Shown here piece by piece: positions 1-11,800 of a stretch of DNA of 64,000 nucleotides. The DNA lies in NCBI RefSeq assembly GCF_932526225.1, contig NC_064035.1:908501-972500 (forward strand), in the 5' to 3' direction. Positions within the stretch are counted from its first letter, which is position 1, and each line of letters starts with the position of its first letter. The position numbers and the translations under genes were made by a program. The notes beneath the pieces were generated by a model that saw only the letters and a list, made by a program, of their open reading frames with translations, did not search any database and was not told the DNA's origin. This DNA is from Nematostella vectensis. Lineage: Eukaryota; Cnidaria; Anthozoa; Actiniaria; Edwardsiidae.

Positions 1-1233
1 TAATTCAAACGATCTTGTATCTGGATAGCCTTTGGCGTGCTTGACGCTATGAGCATGCGTGACACTACGACCGTGCGTGACACTAAGGGCGTGCGTGACA
101 CTAAGGGCGTCTGCTAAGCAGTCTAGTCTTTGAGGGACGATCGGAAGAACTTTCTTTAATTTCGGAAAATCTTTCTCTTCAAATTCGGAAGAAGGTATTA
201 AACTTAACCTTAAGTTCCTGTGATTCGGGTTAGCCAAACGCGTTGCAAAAACGTTGCTGAAACATGAACACATGACTTATCAATCTCTGAAGTACTGAAC
301 GCCTTACCAGGAAAATTATATCTTGTTGTTACCATTGTTTCTAACCTTTAGCGCGCGCGTTTATCTCGCCCAAATAGATTTGTCTTCTAAAGACTTGAGC
401 GTAATGCGTTTCGATTCCATACGTTGTAGTACAGGACTTCGCAGCAAAATTATTCCGTTTTTTCCCCAGCTTGACCCGCCTCATAGCCGAGACAACACGG
501 CGTTCTTTAAAGAAAAACCAACGGCAAGAAAGGTAAAGATGATTAGCAGACCATCCTCCAGTTTTACACTTGATTATAGACAGGATTGATGTTTTGCGCA
601 AAAGAAATTCGTGGACAAAAATAGCATTGCGAGCCATGTTCATCAATGCGCTTCACATACGACTTATTTATTAAAACAGACTACTTTACGCAGTGTAACG
701 TTATGATCACGATTATAAAAATTATGATTGGCGTATGGTACCACGGGCCACCGCGGTTCTTCTAAACAAGAAAGTTGTGTTAAGAAATTGATAAATTAGT
801 GGATGGTACCACGGGCCACCGCGGTTCTTCTAAACAAGAAAGTTGTGTTAAGAAATTGATAAATTAAGTTAAGAAATTGATAAATTAGTGATTTGCTGTC
901 CAGTCATGATTTCGGTGTAAAAATTTTCAATTTTGCGCGATCCATAATCTAGCGCAATTTGCATAAATTATTCTGGAGCTGTGATGAAAATGCTCTTATT
1001 TTAGAGCGAACACAGCTTGGTATAACACTATTTTACGATAAAAAGACACATTTAGGTGGACAAGTCTAGGAATGATATTTTATTTGGTTTAGAATAAGAA
1101 ATCCGAATTTAGCGCTAGCAATTGCCCTGACATGTTGACTCATTGACGGCTGATTGATAACTGATTGTTCCTAGCTGCATTCCATCCTAGCGCGCGACTC
1201 TCTTGTGTATTATTTCGTGTTATCTTTATGCAG
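1..1233. other. Intronic sequence upstream of the first visible MGAT5 exon
   Basis: I find no convincing exon here. The first MGAT5 exon in view starts at 1234 after a cag acceptor, so this is probably intron of the same gene. It contains an 18-20-bp degenerate direct repeat (about 30-115, core GCGTGACACTAAGG), a 66-bp direct duplication (about 739-870) and one copy of a dispersed repeat (833-1170). Short open frames at 323-646 lack recognisable domains and overlap on both strands. Confidence 0.6.
833..1170 (+). repeat. Dispersed repeat, copy A (shared with 17302-17605)
   Basis: About 330 bp aligns by eye with 17302-17605 in the same orientation. Both begin near AACAAGA-AGTTGTGTTAAG, both contain TTTGCTGTCCA and ATTTTAGAGCG followed by ACACAGCTTGGTAT, and both end at ATTGATAACTGATTGTTC. 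Copies are diverged by substitutions and small indels. In copy A the left 66 bp (about 739-805) are duplicated. No coding capacity is seen. Copy B sits between inverted arms, which copy A lacks, so A may be a fragment of that element. Confidence 0.7.
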
Positions 1234-3508
1234 TTGTCATCCCAGCATCCGTACGCAGAAGAGTTCATCGGCAAGCCGTACGTATACACAGTAGATATCA
1301 GCAACATGGACGAAGTGGAAGGTGCGATCAAAGAAATCCTGACAACGAAGGTAAATGGGGGAAGTAGTGAGGGCCATACTCACATCAGTCGCATTTGGCA
1401 CCTACAGCTTTTTTAGTTGTTACTGTTACTGTTCCATGTATTTTGCGCTTGCCCGTTTGTCTCGCATTCACTTAAAAGTCCAAAAGTTATGCAGGTTAGT
1501 CAAGAAGAGGAAAGTAATCGGGGTGTCTTTCGACAGGTGAAACCGTACATCCCGTTTGAATGGACGACGCAAGGAATGTTGGAGCGCGTTAATGCACTTG
1601 TCAATAATCAGGTATGTCTTTCTACCTTGTAAAGGCCACGATGGTGACCATGCGAGGATCCCGTTTTTGTGAGAACCAAGCATTAGGGTTTTTCATGATG
1701 GTGAGAATGCGATGACCCCGTTTTTGTGAGAACCAAGCATTAGGGTTTTTTATGATGGTGAGCATGCGAGGACCCTGTTTTTGTGAGAACCAAGCATTAG
1801 GGTTTTTTTATGATGGTATGAAAGCGAGGACCCCGTTTTTGTGAGAACCAATCATTAGGGATTTTTTATGATGGCGAGAGTGCGAGGACCCCGTTTTTGT
1901 GAGAACCAAGCATTAGGGTTTTTTATGATGGTGAGCATGCGAGCACCCCGTTTTGTGGGGGAGAACCAAGCATTAGGGTTTTTTTATGATGGTATGAAAG
2001 CGAGGACCCCGTTTTTGTGAGAACCAAGCATTAGGGATTTTTTATGATCGCGAGAATGCGAGGACCCCGTTTTTGTGAGAACCAAGCATTAGGTTTTTTT
2101 ATGATGGTGAGCATGCGAGCACCCCGTTTTGTGGGGGAGAACCAAGCATTAGGGTTTTTTTATGATGGTATGAAAGCGAGGACCCCGTTTTTGTGAGAAC
2201 CAAGCATTAGGGATTTTTTATGATCGCGAGAATGCGAGAACCCCGTTTTTGTGAGAACCAAGCATTAGGGTTTTTTATGATGGTGAGCATGCGAGCACCC
2301 CGTTTTGTGGGGGAGAACCAAGTATGGCTTGTGATTGCATCCAAATTTCGACCCTCCTTTTTTGTCTGATTACGTATCCTGAAAATTATGGCATTGATCC
2401 AAATGCTGACGAATAGAAGAAAAAAAACTCATAGGTGTCTCAATGGTTGTTTGTTCAGAACTTTTGTGACCACACCAGTCGTTGGCCACCCATCGAGGAA
2501 CTCAAATTAATCCAGGGATTGGAGACGGAGTCTTGTACACAGACCTGTAAGGCAAAAGGTAAAAGGATTGTTATTATTATCATCTTCATTATTCATCATC
2601 ATCATCCTCCACCCACACACCTGCTCACACCCCCTCCTCCACCCACACACTTGCTCACACACCCCCTCTCCCTCATCCACACACCTGCTCACACCCCCCT
2701 CTCCCCCATCCACACACCTGCTTACCCCCCTCTCCTCCATCCACACACCTGCTCACCTCCCCCCACCTCTCCTCCATCCACGCACCTGCTCACCCCCCCC
2801 CTCCCCTTTCCCTCCCCACCACACACGAATCTGCACATGTCCTTACGCCTTGTCGTTTTCATATCATCCAGGTCTACTTTGTGACCCTGCTTTCTTTCCG
2901 GACATCAACATCTCAAAATCATTTCAAACGTAAGTAAAAGGTCCCTTGAATTTGGTTTTAATTTTTACCACGTTTGTAACTGCGAGAACGATAACTCTCT
3001 AACTCGAAAAAAAGAATTAATTGCTTATGATATTTCGGTTTGTTAAGTTTGTTCGTTCATTCGTTCGTTTGTTCGTTCGTTTGTTTGTTTGCTTGCTTGT
3101 TTGTTTGTCTTTTTGTTCGTCCGTTCGTTTGTTTGCCTGCTTTTTTGTTCGTTCGTTTGTTTGTTTGTTTGTTTGTTTGTTTGTTTGTTTGTGGTAAGGT
3201 GAATGACGCATATTTGTGGACGTCACGTCTCCTACCCACCACATAAAACCCGATCAGAGCCTAGACGGGACGTCATGACTTCACTCTTCCTCTTTGTTTA
3301 CAGATTAGGAATCAAGTGCTCGTCAGAAATGAGTAAAGACTCGCTTCACGCACCGTCGTACTCTACTATAGATGACTCCTGTCTTCTCCAGCGAAGCGCG
3401 CTTCTGTTTAGTTGCGGGGATTCTTCACCAATTTATCGCCGCGTTTGTCCGTGTAGAGACTTTCAACCACAGCAAGTGGCGCTTTGCAAAAACTGCTCGT
3501 ATTTATAA
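1234..3508 (+). CDS. MGAT5: Alpha-1,6-mannosylglycoprotein 6-beta-N-acetylglucosaminyltransferase (GnT-V), last five exons
   Basis: GnT-V is a Golgi type II membrane enzyme that adds beta-1,6-GlcNAc to the alpha-1,6 mannose arm of N-glycans. Only the C-terminal 184 residues are in the window. Exons by GT-AG boundaries and frame: 1234-1350, 1537-1611, 2459-2558, 2872-2929, 3304-3508; phases join without a shift and total 555 nt with the TAA stop at 3506-3508. Family signatures I recognise are HPYAEEFIGKPYVYTVDI (exon 1), PYIPFEWTTQGMLERVNA (exon 2), a WPP motif followed by a Cys pair (exon 3), LLCDPAFFP (exon 4) and the Cys-rich end RVCPCRDF...QVALCKNC (exon 5). The catalytic N-terminal part lies upstream of the window. 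Two introns carry tandem arrays (1640-2325 and 2590-2815). Product assignment is from remembered family motifs. Confidence 0.9.
1640..2325 (+). repeat. Minisatellite, unit about 57-60 bp, about 12 copies (MGAT5 intron)
   Basis: Repeated core: GTTTTTGTGAGAACCAAGCA then TTAGGG, a T-run, ATGATGG, a variable stretch and GCGAGGACCCC. Three variants of the middle part (GTGAGCATGCGAGCACC with GTGGGGG, GTATGAAAGCGAGGACC, TCGCGAGAATGCGAGG) recur in order, giving a higher-order period of about 180 bp. The array lies wholly inside the intron between exons 1537-1611 and 2459-2558. Confidence 0.9.
2590..2815 (+). repeat. C-rich minisatellite, unit about 30 bp (MGAT5 intron)
   Basis: About seven degenerate copies of CCACACACCTGCTCAC followed by a variable C/T run. 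It starts after short ATT/ATC triplet repeats near 2568-2600. It ends about 55 bp before the exon at 2872. Open frames across it on both strands are low-complexity and I do not treat them as coding. Confidence 0.85.
3049..3191 (+). repeat. Tetranucleotide repeat (GTTC/GTTT)n
   Basis: Near-continuous four-base repeat, first mixed TTCG/TTTG then pure TTTG for the last 30 or more bases. It lies in the last MGAT5 intron, about 110 bp before the acceptor of the final exon. Open frames through it are products of the simple repeat. Confidence 0.95.
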
Positions 3509-4757
3509 CGCCACTCTGCTCGTATTTATGACGTCATTATTTGTCTAGGGAGTCCGACTCCAGCAAGTGGCTGCCCCGTATCCAGGCGCTTACTAGCGTG
3601 ACTAAGCGTGCAGGGGAGGGGTAGCGTCCCGTTGACCCTTCCCTTGTTCCTTTGCGCCAGCGCTAAACCTTCCCATGGCTCATTGCGCTTACTATAGTAT
3701 ATTTTTCACTTGTTTTTACTGACTTGAGACGCCTGGGTACAAGGCAAAGCAAGCGGCGCCTCAGGAAAAAACAGTTCGTATTTATGACTTTTATCCCTTT
3801 TTGTTTAGAGTGTGGAGGGAGGGGTGGGTTCGCCTCGAGCACTTAAGACTTTATAGCTTACACTGAATCTTGCTTGGATATAAATGTAGAAAAGATAGAA
3901 AAAAGACTGCAAACCTTAAACGTATCACCGTATCTGATAGCCGTGCATGCGTTAAATTATCCGGAAAGTACAAGATGTTAGCGTGAAAACTATTTTGGGT
4001 AAACCTAAAAGTTGTTACCCCTGATGTTTGGAGGTTTAACTTAGATTTATGGCGTCTGTATGCTTTTGTTACCCGGTCCCATTTATTCTGCATGCTGGCT
4101 CTATTTCCAGGTCAGTAATGTGCAGGATTTAAAAAAAGCGAAAAAAAGCCGAACGTAATTTTCAGTACGTCTATGATGACAAAAGCTTGCATCATTCATA
4201 TAACCTATTAGGAAACATTGCTTGAAAATTTTAAAATATTCCTTTATGAGCGAGTTGGCTTATTTTAAATTTTAGTGACGCCATATCTTATACTTTAAAA
4301 GGGAGAAAGAAACACAGAAAGGTCGATACTATAACAAAAGACTAAAAGTATTCTATATTCTATATAAGGATTTTTATAGAAGAGTAAACAGTTTTCCAAT
4401 AAATTTGAATTTTTCAGTGTCGTTTTCACTCATGTTTTTTTGGCGCGCGGACTTAAAGTCCATATAACCTTTCAAATTTGATAGACTTTGTCAATTCTTT
4501 ATATTTTCATTTTCCAGATGGTATGTGGTTCGTATGGACCCTATAATACACGCGTTCGCGCGAATAACTCAAATCTGTAATATTGAGGTATTTTGTATTT
4601 TGGTCAACCTTCGGATGAAAAAAGGCCGTGAACTGAAAGCCCGGTTCATGTCTTCTTAATTATTGCTGAAGAACGTTGTGTGGTTACAACTTTTACCGTC
4701 ATCAATTAATTATTTAATCTCAGGAGGCAAATCTGCAAAATTTAGCAGATATTTTTG
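3509..4757. other. 3' flank of MGAT5; no gene seen
   Basis: Probable 3' UTR and intergenic DNA. The first 20 nt after the stop repeat the end of the coding exon (CTCGTATTTAT recurs at about 3519-3529 and again near 3776-3786). I see no splice-consistent exon or RNA gene. Confidence 0.5.
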
Positions 4758-4932
4758 AAGGATGGTTCTCACTTGGACGTAAGCGCAAGCTGAACGCACG
4801 TAGTTTTCCGACTCACACTAGAACATAAGCGCAAGAGAACGCAACTGCTCGATTTTCTTGCGCTTGTGTTTGACCGATTCTCACTTGTGTTGCGCTTCCG
4901 TTTGCGCTTGCGTCCTATTGAGAACCAACCTT
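4758..4932. mobile_element. Small MITE-like inverted-repeat element
   Basis: Imperfect terminal inverted repeats of about 30 bp: left AAGGATGGTTCTCACTTGG...GTAAGCGCAAG; right end, read on the other strand, AAGGTTGGTTCTCAATAGG...GCAAGCGCAA. The interior (about 110 bp) holds further GCGCAAG/CTTGCGC inverted motifs. No coding capacity. A clear target duplication is not visible. A 30-nt T-run follows at 4941-4970. Confidence 0.6.
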
Positions 4933-5039
4933 TAGTCTTTAATTTTTTTTTTTTTTTTTTTTTTTTTTTTGCATTGTGCACGCCCGGAAGTAAATTCACA
5001 CGCAAAAAGTCACGTGACTGAAACCCGAGAATCAAAAAT

Positions 5040-6840
5040 AATAACTTTATTCCAATAAATACCAATACAGGTATATTAGGATAATATACAAAGTAGGTTG
5101 GCTTATATGCCTATCCTCTATTCATAATATTTAATTACATCATCACAAAATTTCAGGACTAGGCTTGTAATGGAGTCATCCGTTAAGCTCATAATATACA
5201 AAAAAAAGGTATTTTGGCCTTAACAGTTTGAAAGAGTTATTGACTGCAAATAGATCATTAAAAAATACTCGACGTATATCATTGACATAGTCGCATTCCA
5301 TTAAGGTATGGTACTCATCCCCAACCTTATTTTTTTCACATTTTTCACAAATCCTTAATTCATAAGGTAAATTTTTATAGCGGCCTGTTTCAATTGCTAG
5401 TTTGTGTGCCGAGACACACAATCTAGTCATAGATTGTCGGCGTCTAGCATTAGCTTCTGATAAATATTTTTCTAGTTTAAAATTTGTCTTGATCTTGCAA
5501 TAAGTGCGTAGCTTTCCACTATTTTGATTTAACTATGCCTGGGTTTTCCAGAATGTTGCATAACTTTTATATAGTACTTTCTTAATATATTTTCCTAGGG
5601 TATGAATTTGTTGGCCTTGAATATCTATTTCCTGTAGTGTCTTTAAATCACACCAAGCAAATAGGGAATTGATAAACCTTACAGGGAAATTAGATGTTGA
5701 AGATAGGCTGATCTTCGCCGTTTCCCCCACTAAGGTGTTTTAATATATCCTACTTTTTATTCGGCACCAATATTTTGCCACCAGGGAAGAAATTTGTACT
5801 ATTAGTGGGGCTTTTCCCAGTTCTCCATATATAGTTAAATTTGTAGTTTTTGAGTGGACTCCCAGTATACGCTTGAAAAACTTCAGTTGTAGTTTTTCGA
5901 AATCATTGAATACTTTGAAAAATTTAGTCTAAAAAATTTCATACGATGAAGCCCTTCCTAGAAGGCATGTGCCCCAAATTTCACAACCGTACAGGAATAC
6001 TGGTACAAATAGTGACGAAAACAATTTCAACAGTCAGGGGCGTACGCAGCCTATAAGCCTGCAGTCACTGGACTGCAAAACAAATTGGCAATCTTATTTG
6101 CATAACGACGAGAAAAATCAAATGTTAAATTATTCATTTTTTATGTACGTAGTTTTACATATATGATGAGGATCAAAACTATAATTTTCTTAATCATGGT
6201 AGTCTACAGAAGATTTCCAACATATTGTTATGTCGTTCAGTGCCACGCGACGACTAAAGTCCTATTTCAGATCGAGGACGACAGAGGATCGTGTAATATT
6301 CTCAAAAGTCTGACGCATTGACGCCAATTTCAAACCCAAAAGCGGGAGCTATGAAATCTTCACAGGGATGTGGGACCACGCCCTCATTCAGCTTCTGAAT
6401 GCTTTGACTGCAACTTGTTAAAATCCTGCGTACGCCCCTGACAGTACTAGTATTGACACATTTTCAACATTTGACAGACGGTTTAAAATACAGTGGTATA
6501 CACGTGTGGCTTTGTTGTATAGACTTTTTAGGGCACTTTTAAAATTTCCCGAGAAATGAAACTTCAGACCTAGATGTGTATTCGTCTACACATTCTAATG
6601 GCTCTCCACCGTAGTCCCATTTACCTGTTGTAAATTGCCGCCGGTATTGTCGCGGACCAAAAACTAATACTTTAGATTTTTTCATATTAACTGTGAGCTT
6701 CCATTTATCTGCGTACATTTTTAGTTTCTGGAGGCAATTTTCTAGACCGGTTATTTCTTTTATTATCAAAAGCGTAGGTAAAAAACGCAAATATAGTGAC
6801 ACACGGACAGGACACACGCTATTTGATTCAATAAACACCT
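5040..6840 (-). mobile_element. 5'-truncated, degraded LINE (non-LTR retrotransposon), interrupted by a MITE
   Basis: Reading the minus strand, scattered frames give typical LINE reverse-transcriptase C-terminal motifs: a thumb-like segment with YADKWKLTVNMKKSKVLVFG (about 6660-6720), VPVFLYGCEIWGT (about 5960-6010) and a C-terminal segment with MTRLCVSAHKLAIETGRY then CxxC...H...C (about 5290-5430). The usual YADD site is only partly recognisable (YAFD-like, about 6765), and frameshifts and stops break the frame, so it is dead. An AATAAAG signal lies near the minus-strand 3' end (about 5045-5060). A 406-bp MITE splits the element at 6035-6440. Clade not assigned. Confidence 0.75.
6035..6440. 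mobile_element. MITE with hAT-like termini, nested in the LINE
   Basis: Termini CAGGGGCGTACGCAG (left) and CTGCGTACGCCCCTG (right) are perfect 15-bp inverted repeats, followed inside by related TGCAGTCA/TGACTGCA-type motifs. ACAGT flanks both ends (6030-6034 and 6441-6445) and removing the insert rejoins the LINE reading, so this is a real insertion. CAGGGGCG ends resemble hAT elements, but those usually make 8-bp duplications, so the family is uncertain. No coding capacity. Confidence 0.85.
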
Positions 6841-8867
6841 TCAGCTGTCAATATCATCAACCACCTTTTTCCAAACTGACCTTTAGTATCTATTCTTTCT
6901 ATATCTGTAGTCAGTTTTGATCAATTCCATGGCAGTTCAATTTTATAACAAGCCCAAAATAGCCGGTGCTAGTACCTTAAAAGTGTCCTCCCAATCCTCC
7001 TAGGGAATACCTAGAACAAATATGTTTTTTGTTATAGGTAAAAAAAAGTATTTATTGACATTACTAAGGATATCATAAACTAAACTATACTTGATAGACA
7101 ACTGATACAGCAAAATTAGCAAAATAAATTTATGCTTTGATTAACAGGGAAGGCTTTCAGGTGAGAAGGGAGGTCATATTTATTTTAAAATGAGGATCAA
7201 TTAAAGCTCCTCACAAAAAACTGTGTGCTATTTTATTCTCTTCAAAATTAAAAACAATAAACAAATACATATCAAATTCCTATACATTAAGTATATCAGC
7301 AAATCACACTACCATAGTGGATTTGAGGTAAAAGTACTCATTCTCTGCCTGTACTGTCCCAATTCCTTTTACTTCTTTAAATTACTTTACTTAACTTGCA
7401 AAGATAGGGCTTTATCATTTTCTTATTCTTGTGTAAGTTTTAAAGTAAGCAATTCGAATATTGGACAAATATCTTTATTAACCTCTCTTGTGCTTTAGAA
7501 TTTAACTTTGCTAAGGGTGGATTAAAAGCACTCCAACATATTTAAAAAACTTCTGAGTACATTATTTTATTATACAGTTAAGAACCAAGAAGCTAGAATA
7601 AACCTGTTAACCTAAAATTATCAAATTAGAATCCTTTTTATAAAGCATCTATTTAGCCTTTATTTGAAATAGGTTGAAATAGGAAAATTGATTCTAAATA
7701 GTTTTAAATATGATCTTAAGGAATCATATAGGAGACCTGTTTTTGTTTTTGTATGATTAACTTACTACCTCAATTACTTTACCATGAGTCATTGTAATAG
7801 CAAGAGACTATTTATAATTGTCTAGATGTCACTAACCACACATTACAAGAACCTGTCAGGCTAACTTGGAAAAAAAACTAGGTTTTTTTGCTTTTATAAC
7901 TTTCATTTTTTAGAACAATTTTTCCATTAAAATATTATCTTACTTTTTGTTAATTTATATGTGTTTATTTTTGGTGACCTACATAAAATACCAATGCCTT
8001 ATATGTACATCCTGCCCTGGGTCATGCCTCTTAGCCAGCAGCTTGTCTCAGCTTGATTTCAGAATCTCTGGCTGAGATTAACCTGAAGAAGTTTGGAGAA
8101 AAGCATTTAAGAAAAAAAACTGGTAATTTCCTTACGATACAAATATTATACCACAAAAACATAATTCATAAAACCTAAAACTAAAAATATGATACAAATA
8201 TTATACCACAAAAACCTAATTCATAAAACCTAAAACTAAAAATAGTCCCAACTCAAATTTTCTAAAATGATGCCCATTACAGAAAATGAACATATGAACT
8301 TTGCTGTCTCATAAAGCTCTATGATCTGATGAGCCAGAGGTTGAAAGAGCTTTTATAGGAAAAGCTGCAGAGGGAAAAAACCATTGCTTTTGATTTTAAT
8401 AATAATAATAATAATAATGACGATGATGATGATGATGATGATGATGACGACATTCTCACGAGTGCGCACTTTTTTCGCATCATTGTGGGTAGCATTGCAA
8501 TAGAAAACACTTCTCGTTGTTTCAGATTTTCCCGCCAAAACTTGTAATTATTCACTCGGTTCAATCTCCTTTCGCGCGGCCAGGAAAATTTTTAAAGATC
8601 TGTAGAAAATTCAAATATCAATCAAATTCAAATCTCTTTTCAGAATTTGAAAGTTTACCTATGCTTTGTTTTGAATGGAATGGATACAAAACAAAGCTCT
8701 TTTCCCAACATTATTGGGAAAAAAGTAATGGGCTCCCTGTGTTTGTTTAAAAGCACAGGAATCCTGTGTCTACTCGGTTCTATATCTCTGTCCAGTCTCT
8801 CGCCATAGATCTCGTTCATCAAAACCAAAATACAAGTAATTGTTGTCCCTTCGGCTTCTGTGCCACT
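6841..8867. other. Intergenic region upstream of the carbonyl reductase gene
   Basis: AT-rich sequence without a recognisable gene. It holds a 54-bp direct duplication (about 8137-8245, core GATACAAATATTATACCACA) and an AAT/GAT triplet microsatellite (8397-8450). The short open frames at 7223-7498 and 8319-8750 have no domains I recognise. The last few hundred bases should contain the CBR promoter, but I cannot point to a TATA box or defined site. Confidence 0.5.
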
Positions 8868-11800
8868 ATGACAAGAGTTGCACTGGTAAGAAATTGATAT
8901 GATAGAAAATACTGTTGATTTTTACGCATGTAAAGGTTCCCTGTTAGATTTTAGACGAGGGTGAAATGTGTATTAGTTACTTTACTAAAGGCATATCAAC
9001 GAGGCCAAAGGGTCTTGGTTGCAGGGTACAGAAGTGTTTATGATATATAAGCTCACCCCATCTTAGAAGGCTCAAAATGCCGTTTCTTTATTAGATCACA
9101 GTTTTTAACTGTGTTTTCTATCCCCTTAGCCTTACTCAAGTGTGATTTTAGATGGGGTATAAATACTTATAGACATAAAGAACATGTGAGGGGACGGGAT
9201 AGACATAAAGAAAATGTGAGGGGACAGGATAGACATAAAGAACATGTGAGGGGACGGGACAGACATAAAGAACATGTGAGGGGACGGGACAGACATAATG
9301 AAAATGTGAGGGGACGGGATAGACATAAAGAACATGTGAGGGGACGGGATAGACATAAAGAACATGTGAGGGGACGGGATAGACATAAACAACATGTGAG
9401 GGGACGGGATAGACATAAACAACATGTGAGGGGACGGGATAGACATAAAGAACATGTGAGGGGATGGGATAGACTTAAAGAACATGTGAGGGGACGGGAT
9501 AGACATAAACAACATGTGAGGGGACGGGATAGACATAAAGAACATGTGAGGGGACGGGGTAGACATAAAGAACATGTGAGGGGACGGGATAGATATAAAG
9601 AACATGTGAGGGGATGGGATAGACATAAAGAACATGTGAGGGGACGGGATAGACATAAAGAACATGTGAGGGGACGGGATAGACATAAAGAACATGTGAG
9701 GGGACGGGATGGACATAAAGAACATGTAAGGGGGCGGGATAGACATAAAGAACATGTGAGGAGACGGGATAGACATAAAGAACATGTGAGGGGATGGGAT
9801 AGACATAAAGAACATGTGTGGGGATGGGATAGACATAAAGAACATGTGAGGGGACGGGCTTAACATTTGGGGGACATTTGGGTCTCTGTACCTCGAAAAA
9901 CGTTTTTGTTGTTGTTGTTGTCAACAACATCTTTTGTGGTAGGTACCCTGACCACATGCATGACATTATGCTTTTCTTGAACTTGTGGTTGATATGTTGG
10001 TGGACTGGGTAATGCTTGCATATACAATGAAGAATCTAAAATGGAAGTGCTTAGATATTGCATTGGCTGAGGGAGCATGTTTCAGGCTTAGCTGATTTTC
10101 CTCCTTTCTGAGGATTGTCGAGAAAAAATTGGCCCACAGAAAAGTCATGCATATTAAAATACTTATGTGACATCCTGTATACTGTAGCTTTCCTATATTT
10201 GTCAAATTTAATCAAAAGTATGGATAAAGCACTAATGCTTAATGAAACTATTAACATTATTAGGGAAGTTAATCAACAATAGAATATACCATACAACCTT
10301 GTGTTGGTTTGTTTCCCTGATTCAAAAACACATGCATAGATTGCTTGTTATTCTACAGTTTGTCTGTTGGTTTGCTAGTTTTGTCATACTGTACCATTAA
10401 AAGTATCATTTCCCACTTATCTCGGAAAGGTCACTGGTGGTAATAGAGGTATTGGGTACTGTGTGGTCCAACAGCTTGTGCAGCAGTTTGATGGTAATAT
10501 TATTCTCACAGGTAAATAGTCTACATTATCGATTTGATTGTGAGTGAATTCACTGTATTTGATATTAATGACATAAGATACAAGCTCAAGATATTTGAGT
10601 TTTGTTTCTTTTATTTGTGAAAAAAAAACTTTTACATTGTTTTGTTGTTGAGAAGTTTTGTTGGTTAAAACTAACATCTAGTTGTTTTGCTACTTTATAC
10701 ACATGCTTGTTCTCCAGACATGTACTGTATCTTGACTTAGGATGTCAATTCACATAATATTTTCTGGGAGTCTATAAGATATAGCCTTTACCACCCATTC
10801 CTTCAGATTGAGCCAAGATCTTCCAGATTTTCAGGGATCAAAAATGACATTTGATAGAATAAGATAATACATCAAACAACGTTTTGATTGGCATATCTCA
10901 CTATCCAATCAGCTTGCCAATGAAATGCATTAAAGTACATCATAAAGAGTATTGCACAATCCTCATAATTGCATATTGCTTATTACCTAGCTTTCGTCAT
11001 GGTGGCCGCGGTAGCATATCACACTTAAAAGTAGAACCTCATGGTTTTATGATTGAATCAGATTTTCCCTTTAAGAAAACTGCTGTATAGTTAAAACTTG
11101 ACCCTTTTAATATAAAGCTTATTGTATACCCCCACTATGAGATGTCTAAAGTGAAAGTCTTGTTTACCAATATCATGTGGTATTAGCCCCACTATGAGAT
11201 GTCTAAAATGAAAGTCTTGTTTACCAATATCATGTGGTTTTACCCCCACTATGAGATGTCTAAAGTTAAAGTCTTGCTCACCAATATCATGTGGTATTAG
11301 CACGCAGTGATGAGCAAGGTGAGGCTGCATGCAGATCATTGAATGTTGGCGGAAGAGTTGAGTACCACAAGCTTGATGTAACCTCAAATGACAGTATTCA
11401 TGAGCTGACCCTACATGTCCAGGAAAAATATGGAGGTCTTGACATCCTTGTTAACAATGCTGGAATTTTAATAAAGGTATGACAGTACATAATATTTATT
11501 TTGCACAAAATATGTTTGTGGTTATTTACCATTTTCTTTTATTAATAACGAAATGCATAAGATAGCATAAGGCTTTTAAGTGAAGGGAACTCCTGATAAG
11601 TTGGCATTTATAAAGTATAATTAGGTAATTATTGGTCACAGATATGCAAGTCATTTATTTAAAAAAGGAAATTACAATTTTTGAAGAAGAAAAAAAGACT
11701 AGTCGTAAAGGTTTATGAGGAATGGGGAAGGGAGAGCATTCCATATTTTAGGACCTTGAAAGAGAATAGTTAATTAATGTAGAGGTATCTGCAGTCTACT

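Noticed and set aside
2435-2933. Pro/His/Thr-rich proteins in overlapping frames
   Set aside because: Only 2459-2558 and 2872-2929 are exons of MGAT5; the rest is the C-rich minisatellite in the intron.
9111-9866. Long overlapping open frames on both strands (250 and 244 codons)
   Set aside because: They are products of a 30-bp satellite inside a CBR intron, with no splice or start support.
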